The notes below the pieces were generated by a model that was not told the origin of the DNA, did not search any database, and was given only the letters and a program-made list of their open reading frames with translations. Both the position numbers and the translations under genes were made by a program. From Poseidonocella pacifica (lineage in GTDB: Bacteria; Pseudomonadota; Alphaproteobacteria; Rhodobacterales; Rhodobacteraceae), in NCBI RefSeq assembly GCF_900111875.1, contig NZ_FOJU01000003.1, positions 310,001 to 374,000 of the forward strand: a stretch of 64,000 bases of DNA, in the 5' to 3' direction. Shown piece by piece: positions 51,112 through 60,220 of this stretch (positions within the stretch are counted from its first letter, which is position 1; every line of letters begins with the position of its first letter).

Positions 51112-52284
51112 ATGACGAGCATCACTTTGACGCGCGACTTGCATCTGCCGGATGACTTGCGCGTTGCACGCGCGCTGAGCGCGCCGCATCTGGGCCCTCA
51201 TCTCCTTTTCTTCAGCGGCGGCAGCGCCCTGAATGGTATATCGCGTCAACTGAAGCGCTATACCTACAATTCCATCCATCTCATCACCCCCTTCGACAGC
51301 GGTGGCAGTTCGCAAATACTCCGCGAAGCCTTCGACATGCCCGCAGTCGGGGATTTGCGTAGCCGTCTCATGGCGCTCGCGGATGAGAGTGTCCTTGGCC
51401 AGCCGGATGTCTATGCTCTGTTCACGCATCGTCTTGCGCGTGACGGATTGCAAGACGACCTCGCCGCAGAAGTCGCCGAGATGCGTGTCGGGCAACACCC
51501 CCTGATCCGGGCGGTCGCACGTCCCATGCGAAGCCTAATCCAGTCGCTGCTCCAAAGCTTTGCAACCAAGGCACCCGCCGCTTTCGACTATCGCAATGCC
51601 AGTATCGGCAACCTGATCCTCGCGGGCGGCTATCTCAGCAATGACCGCGCGCTGGAGCCTGTGCTTTTCCTGATGTCCAAGATGGTCGACGTCCGCGGCA
51701 CGGTGCGGGCGGTGATCGATGCCAATCTGCAGCTTGGCGTCGATCTTGAGGACGGGACCCGGATCATCGGGCAGCGTCTTCTGAGCGGCAAGGAGCTCGC
51801 TCCGATCACCAGCCCCGTCGCACGTTTGTTCCTGAGCGATGGGCAGGACGAGATCCCTGCGGCGCAATTTCCCCTTCCCGCCCGCAACGAGAGATTCATC
51901 GCGCGGTCTGATCTGATCTGCTTCCCCCCTGGCAGCCTGTTTTCCAGCGTGGTCGCCAACCTGCTGCCCTCGGGTGTCGGGCGCGCCATTGCCGCAAGGA
52001 AGGTACCGAAAGTGTACCTGCCGAGTCTGGGCGAGGATCCCGAAGCGCTTGGGCTTTCGCTCTCGGATCAGGTCGGCGCGCTGCTCGCTCCCCTCGAACG
52101 TGATGCGGGTGACGGTGCGGAGCTGCTGACCCATGTGATCTGCGATGTATCGCGCAGCGAAGCGGAGTGCGAAGCCGCATCGGCTACACACGGGATTCCC
52201 TGCATCCGGCTATCGCTGACCGGCGACAAGCTGGATCGCTACGATGCCCAGAAGGTGTGTGACCTGTTGGTATCGCTGGCCTGA
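51112..52284 (+). CDS. CofD/YvcK-like protein (GAK-system CofD-like type)
   Basis: A 390-residue protein of the 2-phospho-lactate transferase CofD/YvcK fold. LLFFSGGSALNGISRQLKRY and HLITPFDSGGSSQILREAF are the two nucleotide-phosphate loops of the family, and MPAVGDLRSRLMALAD follows as in GAK-type members. True CofD transfers phospholactate to FO in coenzyme F420 synthesis; the GAK-type role is unknown. It lies 54 bases after the molybdenum hydroxylase on the same strand with its own GGAGAGG site, so it could be part of that operon. The usual GAK ATP-grasp partner is not in the window. Confidence 0.7.
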   Translation: MTSITLTRDLHLPDDLRVARALSAPHLGPHLLFFSGGSALNGISRQLKRYTYNSIHLITPFDSGGSSQILREAFDMPAVGDLRSRLMALADESVLGQPDVYALFTHRLARDGLQDDLAAEVAEMRVGQHPLIRAVARPMRSLIQSLLQSFATKAPAAFDYRNASIGNLILAGGYLSNDRALEPVLFLMSKMVDVRGTVRAVIDANLQLGVDLEDGTRIIGQRLLSGKELAPITSPVARLFLSDGQDEIPAAQFPLPARNERFIARSDLICFPPGSLFSSVVANLLPSGVGRAIAARKVPKVYLPSLGEDPEALGLSLSDQVGALLAPLERDAGDGAELLTHVICDVSRSEAECEAASATHGIPCIRLSLTGDKLDRYDAQKVCDLLVSLA

Positions 52285-52337
52285 AGGGGATTCGTAGTTC
52301 GCGTATTTTTTAGGCAAACCGCTTTGTTTCGCGTCAT

Positions 52338-52352
52338 ATGCCCATTCGGCAT
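52338..52352. repeat. Inverted repeat in the urease promoter region
   Basis: ATGCC (52338-52342) and GGCAT (52348-52352) form an inverted repeat with a 5-base spacer in the 177-base region upstream of ureD. It is the only symmetric element I see there. A regulator site is possible; it is not a clear NtrC site. Confidence 0.35.
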
Positions 52353-52461
52353 GCGCTTCAAAGGGGGCCACCATCCCGCGCACCTCCCCCCCCGCGGGCC
52401 GCACGTGTTTTCTTCGGGAAAAATGCGTCGGGCCGAACGTCGCCCGGAAGGGAATGCTGGA

Positions 52462-53310
52462 ATGGGGATATATGGGGCAGTTGCGCAGAGCGCCGAACAG
52501 ATCGCCCCGATTCAAGAGCAACCCCGCGCCCGTGGTACATTGCGCCTCTCGACCAAGGCCGGCCCCAAGGGCAGCGCCATCGACGGCCTGCGGCAACAGG
52601 GCTGCCTCAAGGCGCTGTTCCCGCGTGTCACTGGCCACACAGAAGCCATCCTCATCAACACCTCGGGCGGCATCACGGGTGGCGACCGGTTGCGTATTTC
52701 CGCAACGGCTGGCGCCGGCAGCCGTTTGGCGCTGACCACCCAGGCGGCGGAGCGCGCATATGCGGCGCAACCTGGCCCCGCAGGCCGTCTTACCACCGAT
52801 CTGACCGTGGCCGATGGGGCGAGCCTTGCATGGCTACCGCAGGAAACGATCCTGTTTGACCGCTCCGCTCTCAACCGCAGACTTTCGGTAGACTTGGCGC
52901 CGGAAGCACGTTTCCTGATGGTGGAGCCGATAATCTTCGGGCGCCGCGCCATGGGAGAGCGCCTGAGCGCCATCGACTTTGACGACCGGGTGGAGATCCG
53001 CCGCGCTGGCCGGTTGATCTATCTCGACGCTGCCCGACTGAACGGCGATGCGGAAGCCCACCTCGACCGGCCCGCGATCGGTGCCGGTGCGCGGGCCATG
53101 GCCGCAGTGGTATTTGCCGCACCGGAGGCCGAAGCACAGCTTCCGTTGGTGCGCGCACTTCTCCCCCAAAGCGCCGGCGCGTCGCTTCTTGGGCCCGACT
53201 TGCTCGTGGCCCGGCTTCTTGCGCCTGACAGTCTCGCCCTACGCCGGATGCTCCTCCCGCTCCTTACCCGCCTCAACGCCGGCCCCCTGCCACGATCCTG
53301 GATGACCTGA
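52462..53310 (+). CDS. ureD: Urease accessory protein UreD
   Basis: A 282-residue chaperone that joins apo-urease with UreF and UreG so nickel can be inserted. [35 protein letters not shown] and the later FGRRAMGE are UreD signatures. The start is uncertain: ATG 52462 is used; ATG 52423 is also open, and neither has an ideal site. The stop overlaps the ureA start (TGATG). It is the first gene of the urease operon. Confidence 0.92.
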   Translation: MGIYGAVAQSAEQIAPIQEQPRARGTLRLSTKAGPKGSAIDGLRQQGCLKALFPRVTGHTEAILINTSGGITGGDRLRISATAGAGSRLALTTQAAERAYAAQPGPAGRLTTDLTVADGASLAWLPQETILFDRSALNRRLSVDLAPEARFLMVEPIIFGRRAMGERLSAIDFDDRVEIRRAGRLIYLDAARLNGDAEAHLDRPAIGAGARAMAAVVFAAPEAEAQLPLVRALLPQSAGASLLGPDLLVARLLAPDSLALRRMLLPLLTRLNAGPLPRSWMT

Positions 53311-53612
53311 TGAACCTGACCCCCAGAGAAAAAGACAAACTTCTGATCGCCATGGCCGCCGAGGTCGCCCGCAAGCGTCTGGCCCGCGGGGTAAAGCTCA
53401 ACCACCCCGAAGCCATCGCGCTCATCACCGACGCAGTCGTCGAAGGTGCGCGTGACGGCCGTTCGGTCGCTGACATGATGGAGGCGGGCGCACAGGTGAT
53501 TACCGCGGCCGACTGCATGGAGGGCATTCCCGAAATGATCCACGAAGTACAGGTCGAGGCCACCTTTCCCGACGGCACCAAGCTCGTCACCGTCCACAAC
53601 CCCATCCGCTGA
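53310..53612 (+). CDS. ureA: Urease gamma subunit
   Basis: A 100-residue structural subunit of urease. [26 protein letters not shown] and [21 protein letters not shown] are the classical start of the gamma chain, and [21 protein letters not shown] ends it. It starts on the last base of the ureD stop, so the two are coupled. Confidence 0.97.
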   Translation: MNLTPREKDKLLIAMAAEVARKRLARGVKLNHPEAIALITDAVVEGARDGRSVADMMEAGAQVITAADCMEGIPEMIHEVQVEATFPDGTKLVTVHNPIR

Positions 53613-53629
53613 TCCAACTGGAGACCGTC

Positions 53630-53794
53630 ATGAAATACCTCGTGCCCCTCTTTCTCGCCGCGCCAGCCTATGCCCATCAGACCGAAGCGTTGCACGCACA
53701 TCCCCATTCGATGGATGCGGTCCCGGTGTTGCTGGGCATCACGCTTATCGCAAGCGCGGGAGCACTGGCCCTCGCGCGGGTGCGGGCACGATGA
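53630..53794 (+). CDS. Small His-containing membrane peptide inside the urease operon
   Basis: A 54-residue ORF: signal-peptide-like start ([16 protein letters not shown]), a short His-rich stretch ([12 protein letters not shown]) and a C-terminal membrane helix ([19 protein letters not shown]) ending in basic residues. ATG 53630 is preceded by GGAGA, and the stop overlaps the ureB start (ATGATCC), so it is translated as part of the operon. The histidines could bind nickel in the periplasm. I do not know a named family. Confidence 0.75.
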   Translation: MKYLVPLFLAAPAYAHQTEALHAHPHSMDAVPVLLGITLIASAGALALARVRAR

Positions 53795-54096
53795 TCCCCG
53801 GGGAGATCATGGCCGCACCCGGAGAGCATACGCTCAACACGGGCCGCGAAGCGATCACGATGCTTGTCGCCAATACGGGCGATCGCCCCGTTCAGGTCGG
53901 CAGCCATTTTCACTTCGCGGAGACCAATCCCGCACTTGAGTTCGACCGGGACGCCGCGCATGGCCATCGCCTTGATATCGCGGCTGGAACGGCGGTTCGT
54001 TTTGAACCGGGTCAAGCGCGAGAAGTGCGGCTCATTCCCTTCTCGGGGCGGCGGCGCGTCTTTGGCTTCGCCGGGCAGGTCATGGGCGCTATCTGA
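53791..54096 (+). CDS. ureB: Urease beta subunit
   Basis: A 101-residue structural subunit. It begins [18 protein letters not shown], and contains [21 protein letters not shown] and the [17 protein letters not shown] block that all beta chains share. It starts within the stop of the small membrane ORF (ATGA). Confidence 0.97.
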   Translation: MIPGEIMAAPGEHTLNTGREAITMLVANTGDRPVQVGSHFHFAETNPALEFDRDAAHGHRLDIAAGTAVRFEPGQAREVRLIPFSGRRRVFGFAGQVMGAI

Positions 54097-54127
54097 AAGC
54101 GCGAACACATCCAACGGAGCCCTGCCC

Positions 54128-54457
54128 ATGCCTCGCTTTTCTCATACCGCGCCGATTGACCCTCTCGCCATGTGGAGCGCCGGACTGCAAGTCGGCTTTC
54201 TTCTGGCGGAATCTCAGGCGGTGATTGCCATGCGTCTTTGGGGGATGGCTGGCCTGTGGTCCGTGTCTCCGGGCGAAAACAACCGCATGGTCGACGAGAA
54301 ACTGCGCGCCGCCCAGAATGCCGGAGCTGCGACCTTCAAGGCCATCGCCTCAGGCCAGAGTCCCGACCGGATCGCAAGCGCGGCCATCCGCCCCTTTCGC
54401 AAGGCGACCCGCGCGAACCATCGCAGGCTCACGAAACGCGGACCGAAGGCATGGTAA
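54128..54457 (+). CDS. Small helical protein in the urease operon (function unknown)
   Basis: A 109-residue protein with an amphipathic helix (MWSAGLQVGFLLAESQAVIAMRLWGMAG, about residues 15-45) and a basic C-terminus. Its Ala-rich, helix-only composition resembles small phasin-like proteins; some relatives in Rhodobacterales have been labelled antifreeze protein, which I regard as an annotation artefact. It sits between ureB and the LprI-like gene, overlapping the latter by 7 bases. A role in urease function is only suggested by position. Confidence 0.65.
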   Translation: MPRFSHTAPIDPLAMWSAGLQVGFLLAESQAVIAMRLWGMAGLWSVSPGENNRMVDEKLRAAQNAGAATFKAIASGQSPDRIASAAIRPFRKATRANHRRLTKRGPKAW

Positions 54458-54798
54458 GAGCCGCGGCCATCCTCCTCCTCCTACCAACCCAGCTTTTTGC
54501 GGCGTGTCCCGGTGTCACGCAGAGGGAAATGAACCAGTGCGCAGGGGCGGAGTTTGAGGCGGCGGACGCGGACCTCAATGCCGTTTGGCGTGTGGTGAAA
54601 CCCCGGATGGACGAGATCGGCGCAGGGGCGTCGCTTCTCGATGCACAACGAAAGTGGATCGCCTTTCGCGATGCTGCATGTGCCTCAGAGGCGGATGTCT
54701 ATTCCGGGGGAAGCATCGCCCCGCTCGTCGCCGCCTCCTGTCTTGCACGGCTTACCACACGCCGGACGCAGGACCTCAGAGAGATGATGCTACCGTAA
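54451..54798 (+). CDS. LprI-like secreted protein (DUF1311)
   Basis: A 115-residue secreted protein with a signal peptide (about 1-17, ending FAA). CPGVTQREMNQCAGAEFEAADADLN and the later LLDAQRKWIAFRDAACASEA match the LprI/DUF1311 domain, with four cysteines in disulfide positions. Mycobacterial LprI inhibits lysozyme. Its start ATGGTAA overlaps the previous stop. Its link to urease is unclear. Confidence 0.75.
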   Translation: MVRAAAILLLLPTQLFAACPGVTQREMNQCAGAEFEAADADLNAVWRVVKPRMDEIGAGASLLDAQRKWIAFRDAACASEADVYSGGSIAPLVAASCLARLTTRRTQDLREMMLP

Positions 54799-54868
54799 AT
54801 GACCCAAGCGATGCCGACGATAAATGAGCGGCACGCCCCCAGAAACGCGACCAACAGGAAGCCGTACC

Positions 54869-56617
54869 ATGCCCACCACCATCTCCCGTTCCGATTATGC
54901 CGCAATGTACGGGCCCACCACCGGGGACCGGGTGCGATTGGCCGATACCTCGCTCATCATTGAGGTAGAGCGCGACCTGACCGCCGAAGCGACCGGCTTG
55001 GCGGGTGGCCAGAATGGCGCGGTCTACGGCGAAGAGGTCAAGTTCGGTGGCGGCAAGGTGATCCGCGACGGAATGGGGCAAAGCCAGGCGACACGGGCCG
55101 AAGGCGCTGTGGACACTGTAATAACCAACGCGCTGATTGTGGACTACACCGGGATCATCAAGGCAGATGTCGGCCTGAAGGATGGGCGCATCCACAAGAT
55201 CGGCAAGGCGGGCAACCCCGACACGCAACCGGGCGTGGATATCATCGTGGGTCCCGGCACCGAGGTCATCGCAGGCGAGGGCCGCATCCTGACGGCAGGC
55301 GGTTTCGACAGCCATATCCACTATATCTGTCCACAACAGATCGAAGACGCGCTTCATTCTGGACTGACGACCATGCTCGGCGGCGGCACCGGCCCCGCCC
55401 ATGGTACGCTGGCCACCACCTGTACCCCCGGCCCATGGCATCTCGGGCGCATGCTGCAAGCCGCTGATGCCTTCCCGATGAACCTCGCCTTCGCGGGAAA
55501 GGGTAATGCATCCCTGCCCGCAGCACTGGAGGAACAGGTGCTGGGAGGGGCCTGCGCGCTTAAACTGCACGAGGATTGGGGGACGACCCCGGCGGCGATT
55601 GACTGCTGCCTTTCTGTTGCCGATGCGATGGACGTGCAAGTGATGATCCACACCGACACCCTCAACGAGAGCGGCTTTGTCGAGCATACGGTCAAGGCCA
55701 TGAAGGGCCGCACGATCCACGCCTTTCACACCGAGGGTGCGGGCGGCGGTCATGCCCCCGACATCATCAAGATTTGCGGCGAGGAGCATGTGCTGCCCTC
55801 CTCGACCAATCCGACGCGGCCCTTCACGGTCAACACGCTCGAAGAGCATCTCGACATGCTCATGGTCTGTCATCACCTCGACAAGTCGATCCCCGAAGAC
55901 ATTGCATTCGCCGAAAGCCGCATCCGGCGGGAAACCATCGCGGCCGAGGATATCCTGCACGACATGGGCGCGTTTTCGATCATCGCATCGGACAGTCAGG
56001 CCATGGGCCGTGTGGGCGAGGTCATCATCCGCACGTGGCAAACCGCTGACAAGATGAAGAAACAACGTGGCAGCCTGCCCGAAGAGACGGGCGACAACGA
56101 CAATTTCCGCGTCCGCCGCTATGTTGCCAAATACACGATCAACCCGGCCATCGCCCATGGCATTTCATCGGAAATCGGCTCCATCGAGGAAGGCAAGCGC
56201 GCCGACCTCGTGCTTTGGAATCCGGCATTCTTTGGCGTGAAGCCCGAAATGGTTCTCATGTCCGGCACTATCGTCTGCGCCCAGATGGGCGATCCGAACG
56301 CCTCCATCCCGACGCCGCAACCGGTCTATACCCGGCCCATGTGGGGGGCATATGGCCGTTCGGTGGAACATTCCGCCGTCACCTTCGTCTCCGAAGCGGC
56401 CCACGCGGCCGGCATCCGGGAGCAACTCGGCCTCGCAAAGCAGACCGTCGCCGTGAAGGGCACACGCGGGATCGGGAAATCTGACCTCAAGCTCAACACC
56501 GCAACACCTCGTATGGAGGTCAATCCTGAGACCTACGAGGTACGTGCGGACGGGGAACTTCTAACCTGTGAACCCGCGACAGAATTGCCCATGGCACAAA
56601 GATATTTTCTTTTTTAA
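54869..56617 (+). CDS. ureC: Urease alpha subunit
   Basis: A 582-residue catalytic subunit that hydrolyses urea. The carbamylated lysine bridging the two nickels is K232 in ALKLHEDWG. The metal histidines are in [12 protein letters not shown] and in [21 protein letters not shown], and the mobile flap with the catalytic His is [15 protein letters not shown] 54869 has AGGAAG 8 bases upstream. It is complete to the C-terminal MAQRYFLF. Confidence 0.97.
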   Translation: MPTTISRSDYAAMYGPTTGDRVRLADTSLIIEVERDLTAEATGLAGGQNGAVYGEEVKFGGGKVIRDGMGQSQATRAEGAVDTVITNALIVDYTGIIKADVGLKDGRIHKIGKAGNPDTQPGVDIIVGPGTEVIAGEGRILTAGGFDSHIHYICPQQIEDALHSGLTTMLGGGTGPAHGTLATTCTPGPWHLGRMLQAADAFPMNLAFAGKGNASLPAALEEQVLGGACALKLHEDWGTTPAAIDCCLSVADAMDVQVMIHTDTLNESGFVEHTVKAMKGRTIHAFHTEGAGGGHAPDIIKICGEEHVLPSSTNPTRPFTVNTLEEHLDMLMVCHHLDKSIPEDIAFAESRIRRETIAAEDILHDMGAFSIIASDSQAMGRVGEVIIRTWQTADKMKKQRGSLPEETGDNDNFRVRRYVAKYTINPAIAHGISSEIGSIEEGKRADLVLWNPAFFGVKPEMVLMSGTIVCAQMGDPNASIPTPQPVYTRPMWGAYGRSVEHSAVTFVSEAAHAAGIREQLGLAKQTVAVKGTRGIGKSDLKLNTATPRMEVNPETYEVRADGELLTCEPATELPMAQRYFLF

Positions 56618-56774
56618 CAAGACGTAAAGGTTAACAATTTGCGCATGCACAGACTGCAAGACGGATATGCCAAACAGGTGGTGGTCGATCAGACATGGCG
56701 TGCCTACTTCTTGGGCACGGGCTTGAGGCCGGCGATGACGCAGGCCGCCCGAACGAGATACAAGGCAGACCGAG

Positions 56775-56990
56775 ATGTCATACGCAACCGAAACACCCTC
56801 CGTGACCGCGCGGATTTCCACATGGATCGAACAGGCACTCCGCGCAATGGCGCGCGAAAGCCAGGCTGGCGATCACTTCCGTCAGGTAGAGACGCTTCGA
56901 TCCCTCTCCGACGAACAACTTGCCGCTCGCGGCCTGACCCGCGGCGGAATCGCCCGGCGCGTCTTCGTCGAGCATCGCCTCGCATTCTAA
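56775..56990 (+). CDS. DUF1127 small protein
   Basis: A 71-residue protein with a C-terminal DUF1127 domain: LRSLSDEQLAARGLTRGGIARRVF. DUF1127 proteins are small arginine-rich regulators; in R. sphaeroides one (CcaF1) is an RNA-binding protein made under stress. It interrupts the urease cluster after ureC. The 157 bases before it show no clear promoter. A second DUF1127 gene follows 153 bases later. Confidence 0.85.
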   Translation: MSYATETPSVTARISTWIEQALRAMARESQAGDHFRQVETLRSLSDEQLAARGLTRGGIARRVFVEHRLAF

Positions 56991-57008
56991 GTCCAACCAA
57001 GGCTCCAA

Positions 57009-57028
57009 AGGCGCAACTCCTTGCGCCT
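57009..57028 (+). terminator. Hairpin with CUCC loop after the first DUF1127 gene
   Basis: AGGCGCAA (57009-57016) pairs perfectly with TTGCGCCT (57021-57028) around the loop CTCC. It begins 18 bases after the stop. There is no T-tract. It could be a terminator or the 3'-UTR hairpin of a small RNA; R. sphaeroides releases CCUCC-loop sRNAs from the 3' end of a DUF1127 mRNA. Confidence 0.45.
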
Positions 57029-57143
57029 GCCTTGCACCAGACGAAGACCGGCATTGCATCCGGCGGTCTGGTCAACAGGGTCAAAAAGGCTTACCTGTTT
57101 TTCAAGGGGGGAGGCCGGACGACAACACGAAAGGTTCTCCAAG

Positions 57144-57374
57144 ATGGCAACGATTGCATCAAATCAAACTTCGAATCCGCTGGCGCAAGTCGGCTCCTAT
57201 CTTCTGCGCGGCCTGACAGCGGTCGGCATGTTCATCGTCTCGATTGGCGAAGCGAACCGGTATGCCCGCGAGATCCGCAATCTCGACGCGCTGTCCGATG
57301 CTCAACTCGCCAAGCGCGGTCTGAAGCGCGAAGATATCCCGCGGCACGTGCTGCGCGGCGCCTACTTCATCTGA
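57144..57374 (+). CDS. DUF1127 small protein
   Basis: A 76-residue protein. A hydrophobic stretch (about 14-36, SYLLRGLTAVGMFIVSIGEANR) precedes the DUF1127 end LDALSDAQLAKRGLKREDIPRHVL. ATG 57144 has AAAGG about 10 bases upstream. It is 28 bases before ureE and may be read with the second half of the urease operon. Confidence 0.84.
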   Translation: MATIASNQTSNPLAQVGSYLLRGLTAVGMFIVSIGEANRYAREIRNLDALSDAQLAKRGLKREDIPRHVLRGAYFI

Positions 57375-57402
57375 AGCAGGCCGTGATCCGAGAGGGCGTC
57401 TG

Positions 57403-57882
57403 ATGGCTCCCGAATTGATCGCGCAAGACTACCATTCCCATGCCCACGCGTCCCCCACAGGGCGCGTGGCATTGACCTACGAAGACCGCTTCCTGCGCCG
57501 TAAGGTGCTCACCCTAGAGGATGGACGGCGGCTTCTTGTGGACCTTCCCAAGACGACATCACTGGATCATGGTGGCGTGCTGCTGACTGAGCAGGGCGAG
57601 ATCGCCATTGAGGCCAAATCAGAGCCACTGCTCGAAGTCACCGGCCCAGATCTGCACCGCCTCGCCTGGCACATCGGCAATCGCCATACGCCGTGCCAGA
57701 TTGAGCGCGACCGCCTTCTTATCCAACGCGATCATGTGATCCGAGACATGCTTGCACGGATCGGTGCGACGGTCGCAGAGGTGGAAGAGCCCTTCACCCC
57801 CGAGGGCGGTGCCTACGGCCATGGCCGCACCCATGGCCACGATCATTCTCACTCTCACGGCCCACACGACCATGAGCACTGA
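57403..57882 (+). CDS. ureE: Urease accessory protein UreE
   Basis: A 159-residue nickel metallochaperone. After the N-terminal peptide-binding domain, the metal domain has GNRHTPCQIE, with the conserved interface His, and the C-terminal tail is strongly His-rich ([16 protein letters not shown]), which stores nickel. ATG 57403 has AGAGGG 7 bases upstream. It overlaps ureF by 11 bases. Confidence 0.95.
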   Translation: MAPELIAQDYHSHAHASPTGRVALTYEDRFLRRKVLTLEDGRRLLVDLPKTTSLDHGGVLLTEQGEIAIEAKSEPLLEVTGPDLHRLAWHIGNRHTPCQIERDRLLIQRDHVIRDMLARIGATVAEVEEPFTPEGGAYGHGRTHGHDHSHSHGPHDHEH

Positions 57883-58504
57883 ACGCGCAGCCCTCCTCCT
57901 CTCCCAGTGGCTCTCCCCCGCCTTCCCAGTCGGGGCCTTTGCCTATTCACACGGGTTGGAAACGGCGGTGGCCGAAGGTGCCATCGCTGATGCCACGGAA
58001 CTGGCGGAATGGCTGACTGACTTGCTACTTTGGGGCGCTGGTGCCTCCGATGCGCGTCTTCTCGCAGCATCATGGCAGGGCGCGGCGGACACCGATGACA
58101 CGGCTCGTGCTTTTGCCTCCTCCGCCGAACGCCTGCGCGAGACCGAGTTGCAAGGCGCGGCCTTCGTCGCCACCGTGTCAAAGGTCTGGGATCATTCAAA
58201 CGATCCAGCCACCTACCCGGTCGCGATAGGTGCCGCTGCAGCGCGTGAGGGCCTACCGCTTGACCTCACGATCTCGATGTACTTGCAGGCCTTCGTCTCC
58301 AACCTGATTTCCGCAGCGGTCCGGCTTGTACCGCTTGGCCAAACCGATGGGCAGGTCGTTCTGAAACGGCTCACCCCTCTGTGCGAACGCATTTCCAAGG
58401 ACGCGATGGAAGGCGATCTGCACGAATTGAGCTCACTTTGCTGGGCGAGCGACATCGCCGCCATGCGCCATGAAACCCAAACAACAAGGCTTTTCCGCAC
58501 ATGA
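57872..58504 (+). CDS. ureF: Urease accessory protein UreF
   Basis: A 210-residue all-helical chaperone that activates UreG GTPase on the UreD-urease complex. [21 protein letters not shown] is the diagnostic start, and [12 protein letters not shown]-like sequence occurs near the end. It starts inside ureE and its stop overlaps ureG (ATGATGA). Confidence 0.95.
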   Translation: MSTERAALLLSQWLSPAFPVGAFAYSHGLETAVAEGAIADATELAEWLTDLLLWGAGASDARLLAASWQGAADTDDTARAFASSAERLRETELQGAAFVATVSKVWDHSNDPATYPVAIGAAAAREGLPLDLTISMYLQAFVSNLISAAVRLVPLGQTDGQVVLKRLTPLCERISKDAMEGDLHELSSLCWASDIAAMRHETQTTRLFRT

Positions 58505-59124
58505 TGAACGGCCCTCTGCGCATCGGCATCGGCGGCCCTGTCGGCGCTGGCAAGACCACCTTGACCGCCCAGCTTGCCCGCGCGCTGCACCCTGCCCTCT
58601 CGATCGGCGTCATCACCAACGACATCTACACCCAAGAAGACGCCGAGGCCCTGATGCGGATGCAGATCCTGCCCCAGTCCCGCGTCATCGGGGTGGAAAC
58701 CGGCGGCTGCCCTCATACTGCGATCCGCGAGGATGCCTCGATCAACCTCGCTGCCGTGGCTGAGATGGAACAGCGCCACCCCGACGTGGCCGCCATCCTC
58801 ATCGAAAGCGGCGGCGACAACCTCTCCGCCACCTTCAGCCCCGAACTGGCAGATCTCACCATCTATGTCATCGACGTCGCGGCGGGTGAGGAGATCCCCC
58901 GAAAGGGCGGCCCCGCGATCACCAAGTCGGACATCCTCGTGATCAACAAGACCGATCTCGCCCCCCATGTGGGGGCCTCGCTTGAGGTGATGGAGCGGGA
59001 TGCCACCCGGATGCGCGCAGGCAAGCCCTTCGTCTTTGCATCCCTCCGGCAAGGGAAAGGTACCGACGAAATCCTCCGGCTACTGGCGGAAATTGGCGGG
59101 CTGACGCTCCCGGAACTGGCTTGA
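58501..59124 (+). CDS. ureG: Urease accessory GTPase UreG
   Basis: A 207-residue SIMIBI GTPase delivering nickel to urease. P-loop [10 protein letters not shown] (about 11-20), the metal-binding [11 protein letters not shown] (Cys-Pro-His) and the guanine-specificity NKTD are all present. It is the last urease gene; a small zinc-finger gene follows 56 bases later with its own strong site. Confidence 0.96.
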   Translation: MMNGPLRIGIGGPVGAGKTTLTAQLARALHPALSIGVITNDIYTQEDAEALMRMQILPQSRVIGVETGGCPHTAIREDASINLAAVAEMEQRHPDVAAILIESGGDNLSATFSPELADLTIYVIDVAAGEEIPRKGGPAITKSDILVINKTDLAPHVGASLEVMERDATRMRAGKPFVFASLRQGKGTDEILRLLAEIGGLTLPELA

Positions 59125-59180
59125 CCCTCTTGTAATCTTCGCGCCGCGCGCCAAACTTCTCTCAGCAGGAGGACAGCACC

Positions 59181-59450
59181 ATGGCTGGAGGATGGGCCCG
59201 CGACGACGCGGTCAACGATCAGATCGAAGCCTCGATCCAAGACGAACTCAAACGTCTCAAGGCGCGCGGTGGCCCGCAGGGCGAAAGCCGCACCCATTGC
59301 GCCGAATGCGAGGAGCCGATCCCCGAGCCACGCCGCGCCGCGATCCCCGGCGTGAAGCTCTGCATTGACTGTCAGCAAGAGCGCGACAGCCGCTTTCAGT
59401 CCCGAGGTGGGATCAACCGTCGCGGCTCGAAAGACAGCCAACTCAAGTAG
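59181..59450 (+). CDS. DksA/TraR-type C4 zinc-finger protein
   Basis: An 89-residue protein with one C4 zinc finger, CAECEEPIP-x(13)-CIDCQ, of the DksA/TraR type, and no coiled-coil acidic tip as in full DksA. Short forms of this kind occur in phages and proteobacteria. It could touch RNA polymerase but this is uncertain. AGGAGGA lies 8 bases before the ATG. Confidence 0.85.
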   Translation: MAGGWARDDAVNDQIEASIQDELKRLKARGGPQGESRTHCAECEEPIPEPRRAAIPGVKLCIDCQQERDSRFQSRGGINRRGSKDSQLK

Positions 59451-59504
59451 CTGGCCCACGGCTCCCTCCCTCTCTATCCTCACCCAAAACCCTGCGGAGG
59501 ACCC

Positions 59505-60182
59505 ATGGGCCCGGCCATCCTGCTCGACTATCTCGGCGTCGCCCTCTTCGCCGCCACGGGCGCACTCGTTGCCTCCCGCCAGCAACTCGACATCGTCGGC
59601 TTCATTTTCCTTGCGATGCTTACGGGAATGGGGGGCGGGACGCTGCGCGATCTGATCCTCGGAGTGCCGGTTTTCTGGGTCAAGCAACCCGCCTTCGTGC
59701 TGGTCTGTGCCGGTGCGGCCGTGCTGACCTTTTTCAGCGCCCACCTGCTGGAAAGTCGCTATCGCTGGGTGCTCTGGCTTGATGCCGCCGCGCTTGCCGC
59801 CTACTGCGTCTACGGTGCCTATAAGGGGCTTGCCGTGACAGGCTCCCCAGTGGTCGCGGCCGTCATGGGCATGATGACAGCAGCCCTCGGAGGCGTGATG
59901 CGCGACATCGTGGCGGGGGAGCCGTCGGTTCTGCTCCGCAAGGAAATCTACATGCTCGCGGCCCTCGTCGGTGCGGCGAGCTACGTGCTTGCCGACGCCG
60001 CGGGGCTACGCCCGTTGCATGCGATCCTCGCGGGCTACGCCGCCGCCTTCGGGATGCGCAGCGGCGCGTTGATCTTCGGCTGGACCCTGCCCGCCTATCA
60101 CTCTCGGCCCGGACGCGAGGCCGAAGCGAGCCTGGAGGCCGCTCGCAAGAAACGTGCGGCCCGCCGCAGACGCCGCCAGTAG
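59505..60182 (+). CDS. TRIC cation channel / YicG family (UPF0126)
   Basis: A 225-residue membrane protein with seven helices built from two UPF0126 repeats: MLTGMGGGTLRDLILG and MMTAALGGVMRDIVAGE are the paired glycine-rich re-entrant motifs. Prokaryotic TRIC channels conduct monovalent cations. The C-terminus is strongly basic (KKRAARRRRRQ). It is convergent with uvrC. Confidence 0.88.
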   Translation: MGPAILLDYLGVALFAATGALVASRQQLDIVGFIFLAMLTGMGGGTLRDLILGVPVFWVKQPAFVLVCAGAAVLTFFSAHLLESRYRWVLWLDAAALAAYCVYGAYKGLAVTGSPVVAAVMGMMTAALGGVMRDIVAGEPSVLLRKEIYMLAALVGAASYVLADAAGLRPLHAILAGYAAAFGMRSGALIFGWTLPAYHSRPGREAEASLEAARKKRAARRRRRQ

Positions 60183-60220
60183 CCATTCACTGACCCCAGC
60201 CGAACGGTAGCGCGGCCCGC

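Noticed and set aside
52285-52461. NtrC or sigma-54 promoter in front of ureD
   Set aside because: No GG-N10-GC element and no TGCAC-type NtrC site could be found; only a short inverted repeat is present.
54128-54457. Antifreeze protein
   Set aside because: The label used for similar proteins rests on alanine-rich helix composition; nothing in the sequence supports ice binding.
56639-57403. 254-residue plus-strand ORF between ureC and ureE
   Set aside because: It covers both DUF1127 genes in another frame and has no recognisable features; the two short genes have clear family motifs.
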